A program made the translations under genes and the position numbers. The notes beneath the pieces were generated by a model. It made no database searches, was not told the DNA's origin, and saw only the letters and a list, made by a program, of their open reading frames with translations. A DNA stretch of 64,000 nucleotides from Brevundimonas intermedia (GTDB lineage Bacteria > Pseudomonadota > Alphaproteobacteria > Caulobacterales > Caulobacteraceae): positions 702,620 to 766,619 of the forward strand of contig NZ_BSFD01000011.1 of NCBI RefSeq assembly GCF_027922165.1, written 5' to 3'. Shown here in pieces: positions 61,703 to 64,000 of the stretch (positions are counted from its first letter, which is position 1; every line of letters begins with the position of its first letter).

Positions 61703-61831
61703 CCGCTCATCTCCGCGAAAGCGGGGACCCAGCGCTTTGGGCGCTCAATACCATCCTCTTCGCCCGGACCTCGACCCCCGACATCCTACCCCACAACAGA
61801 ACTGGGCCCCCGCTTTCGCGAGGATGAGCGG
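61703..61831. repeat. Inverted-repeat element with CGCGAAAGCGGGG arms
   Basis: 30-base arms at 61703-61732 and 61802-61831 are inverted copies with three mismatches and share GCGAAAGCGGGG. The spacer of 69 bases includes AGCGCTTTGGGCGCT, a further small hairpin. It lies between purN and the peptidase gene, both on the plus strand. Confidence 0.82.
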
Positions 61832-61922
61832 GGTGCAGACGATCAGATTACGAAAACTTCATGCGACACCGCGCCGCACCGGCGCAAAGGTGCCGCCGAT
61901 CAAAATCGGGACCTTATCCTTC

Positions 61923-63971
61923 ATGCCACGTATTCGCCTGATGGCCGCCTGCTCGGCCTGTATCGTCGTCGCCCTGACCGGCGGCGCCTCGGCCCAGGAC
62001 CATTCGCACGGAGCCCATGCCGCACCCGGCTTCGGCGCCTGGGGCTTCGACCTCGCCGGCCGCAACACAGCGGTGAAGCCGGGCGACGACTTCAACGAAT
62101 ACGCCAACGGGACCTACCTCAGCACCACCGAGATCCCCGCCGACAAGGCCCGGTTCGGTCCGTTCGACGTCCTCTATGAAAACGCCCAGGCGCAGCTGAA
62201 GGCGATCATCGAGACCAGCGCCGCTAACCCGACCAACGAGAACGCCCGCAAGGTCGGCGCCCTCTACGCCAGCTTCATGGATGAGGCCCGCGTCGAACAG
62301 CTGGGCGCCCAGCCCATGGCCGCAGACCTCGCCGCCGTGAAGGCCGTCACCGACCACGCCGCCATGGCCCGCCTGATGGGCCAGAGCCATTCGGGCTTCG
62401 GCGGTTCGCTGTTCGGCGTCGCCGTGTTCGAGGACCTGCAAAAGCCCGACATCAACTCGGCCTATCTGGCCCAGGGCGGCCTCGGCCTGCCCGACCGAGA
62501 CTATTATCTGAAGCCGGACTTCGCCGCCCAGCGCGAAGCCTATCTGGCCTATCTGACCCAGACCCTGACCGCGATCGGCTGGACCGATCCGGCCCAGACC
62601 GCCGCCGACATCATCGCCTTCGAGACCAAGGTCGCCGAGAAACATTGGACCACGGTCGAGCGTCGCCAGATCGACAAGCTCTACAACCCCACCAAGGTCG
62701 CCGACCTGGCGACCTTCGCCCCCGGCTTCGACTGGACGGCCTTCCTCGACGGCGCTCAGGTTGGAAACCTCGAGACCCTGGTGCTGATGGAGAATACGGC
62801 CATCCCGGGCATCGCCCAGGTCTTCGCCGACACCCCGATCGAGACCCTAAAGGCGTGGGAAGCCACCCAAATCGTCGATCAGGCCAGCCCCTATCTGTCC
62901 AAGGCCTTCGTCGACGCCCGCTTCGAATTCCGCGGCAAAACCCTGCGCGGCCAACCCGAGAACCGTCCGCGCTGGAATCGGGGCGTGGCTCTGGTCGACG
63001 GCCAGCTGGGCGAGGTCCTGGCCCAGGAATATGTCCGCCTGCACTTCCCCGCCTCGTCCAAGGCCCAGATGGAGACCCTGGTCGGCAACATCCGCGCGGC
63101 CATGACCGAACGGCTGAAAAGCCTGGACTGGATGAGCGAGCCGACCCGCGAACAGGCCCTCTACAAGATGTCCAAGTTCGGGGTGAAGATCGGCTATCCC
63201 GACAAGTGGCGCGCCTATGACGGGCTCGAGCTGACCGCCGACGACCTGTACGGCAATGTCGAACGCTCCAGCGCCTTCGAGTGGGCGTATCAGCGCGGCA
63301 AGATCGGCAAGCCGGTCGATCCGCTGGAATGGGGCATGACGCCCCAGACGGTGAACGCCTATTACAACCCGCCGCGCAACGAGATCGTCTTCCCGGCCGC
63401 CATCCTTCAGGCGCCCTTCTTCGATCCGAATGCGGACCCGGCCGTCAACTACGGCGGCATCGGCGCGGTCATCGGCCATGAGATCACCCACGGCTTTGAC
63501 GACCAGGGCCGCAAGTCCGACGGCGACGGCGTGCTGCGCGACTGGTGGACGCCGGAAGACGCCGCCCGGTTCGAGGCGCGCGCTAAGGTTCTGGGCGACA
63601 TCTACAACGCGCTGGAACCCATCCCCGGCGTCCACGTCAACGGCGACCTGACCATGGGCGAGAACATCGCCGATCTGGGCGGCCTGCTGCTGGCGCTGGA
63701 CGCCTACCACAAATCGCTGAACGGCCAGCCGGCGCCGGTGATCGACGGCCTGTCCGGCGACCAGCGCGTCTTCCTGGGCTGGGCCCAGGTTTGGCGTGAG
63801 AAGTCGCGCGAGGCGGCGCTGAAAGAACAGCTGACCACCGACCCGCATTCGCCCGGTTCGGTCCGCGCCGCCACCTCGCCGCGCAACATCGACGCCTGGT
63901 ACGCCGCCTTCGGCGTATCGCCCGATCAGAAGGCTTACATCGCCCCCGAGGCCCGCGCCCGCATCTGGTAG
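61923..63971 (+). CDS. Peptidase M13 (neprilysin-like metallopeptidase)
   Basis: 682 residues. A signal peptide RLMAACSACIVVALTGGASA precedes a His-rich linker (DHSHGAHA). The M13 N-terminal helical domain starts at GFDLAGRNTAVKPGDDFNEY; the catalytic domain has HEITH (His519-His523), NAYYNPPRNEIVFPAAILQA and GENIADLGG (Glu580, the third zinc ligand; Asp584). It ends PEARARIW, the standard C-terminal Trp of the family. Bacterial members are periplasmic or surface peptidases that degrade small peptides. An unrelated stretch with a possible earlier start runs back into the repeat and was not used. Confidence 0.94.
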   Translation: MPRIRLMAACSACIVVALTGGASAQDHSHGAHAAPGFGAWGFDLAGRNTAVKPGDDFNEYANGTYLSTTEIPADKARFGPFDVLYENAQAQLKAIIETSAANPTNENARKVGALYASFMDEARVEQLGAQPMAADLAAVKAVTDHAAMARLMGQSHSGFGGSLFGVAVFEDLQKPDINSAYLAQGGLGLPDRDYYLKPDFAAQREAYLAYLTQTLTAIGWTDPAQTAADIIAFETKVAEKHWTTVERRQIDKLYNPTKVADLATFAPGFDWTAFLDGAQVGNLETLVLMENTAIPGIAQVFADTPIETLKAWEATQIVDQASPYLSKAFVDARFEFRGKTLRGQPENRPRWNRGVALVDGQLGEVLAQEYVRLHFPASSKAQMETLVGNIRAAMTERLKSLDWMSEPTREQALYKMSKFGVKIGYPDKWRAYDGLELTADDLYGNVERSSAFEWAYQRGKIGKPVDPLEWGMTPQTVNAYYNPPRNEIVFPAAILQAPFFDPNADPAVNYGGIGAVIGHEITHGFDDQGRKSDGDGVLRDWWTPEDAARFEARAKVLGDIYNALEPIPGVHVNGDLTMGENIADLGGLLLALDAYHKSLNGQPAPVIDGLSGDQRVFLGWAQVWREKSREAALKEQLTTDPHSPGSVRAATSPRNIDAWYAAFGVSPDQKAYIAPEARARIW

Positions 63972-64000
63972 GCGGTCCGCAGCCCAAACGGAAAAGGCCC

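Noticed and set aside
61542..61922. Longer start for the M13 peptidase overlapping purN
   Set aside because: It would read through purN and a repeat element. The signal peptide begins at 61923.

Overview
The window is high-GC DNA from a prosthecate-type alphaproteobacterium, most likely Caulobacteraceae and close to Brevundimonas. The reasons are holdfast-like polysaccharide genes, an HdaA-ppk-ppx cluster, GatCAB beside a His-type AspRS, a large Oar-like TonB receptor, RcnB-type periplasmic proteins and several families of intergenic palindromic repeats. All gene names rest on reading the translated sequence; no database search was possible.

Region 1 (1-5.9 kb) is a compact phosphonate-catabolism locus. 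It holds a truncated GntR regulator, an exported phosphodiesterase with a PA14 tail, a PhnZ-like HD-domain oxygenase, a FAD amine oxidoreductase translationally coupled to phosphonoacetaldehyde hydrolase (PhnX), and a 12-helix carrier of the DUF5690 type. Three copies of a CTGGT-N4-ACCA operator, one of them exactly TGGTATAGACCA, sit in front of every transcription unit. No PhnW transaminase and no PhnY hydroxylase are visible. Region 2 (5.9-8.2 kb) is a small accessory segment of poorly conserved genes ending at a tRNA-Ser(GCT); one locus in it switches reading frame. Region 3 (8.3-16.5 kb) carries polysaccharide genes resembling the Caulobacter holdfast set: initiating sugar-phosphate transferase, flippase, two GT2 enzymes, then HfsB-, HfsA- and HfsD-like export proteins.

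Region 4 (16.5-34.7 kb) is mostly housekeeping: a GST, two RcnB-like periplasmic proteins (one with a long GRPDRP repeat), gatB and gatAC, ruvX, pyrB with a catalytically degenerate pyrC partner, a UbiH-like hydroxylase, a GDPD lipoprotein, plsY-dprA and topA. Region 5 (34.8-46.9 kb) is a seven-gene glycan-utilisation operon on the minus strand: LacI regulator, Oar-like TonB receptor, GH144-like glucanase, ABC binding lipoprotein, two permeases and a giant F5/8-domain six-hairpin glycosidase. It has a LacI-type operator at its head, a hairpin attenuator after the receptor and no ATPase gene.

Region 6 (47-64 kb) has a NrdJ-like protein that has lost its active-site cysteines, two exported pentapeptide-repeat proteins, aspS, a YciI protein, hdaA, a 46-residue membrane protein, ppk and ppx (with a tandem dyad upstream of ppk), a VOC protein, rnd, purM-purN and an M13 metallopeptidase. 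Five inverted-repeat elements of at least four sequence families lie between genes at 26.3, 27.7, 34.7, 38.1 and 61.7 kb.
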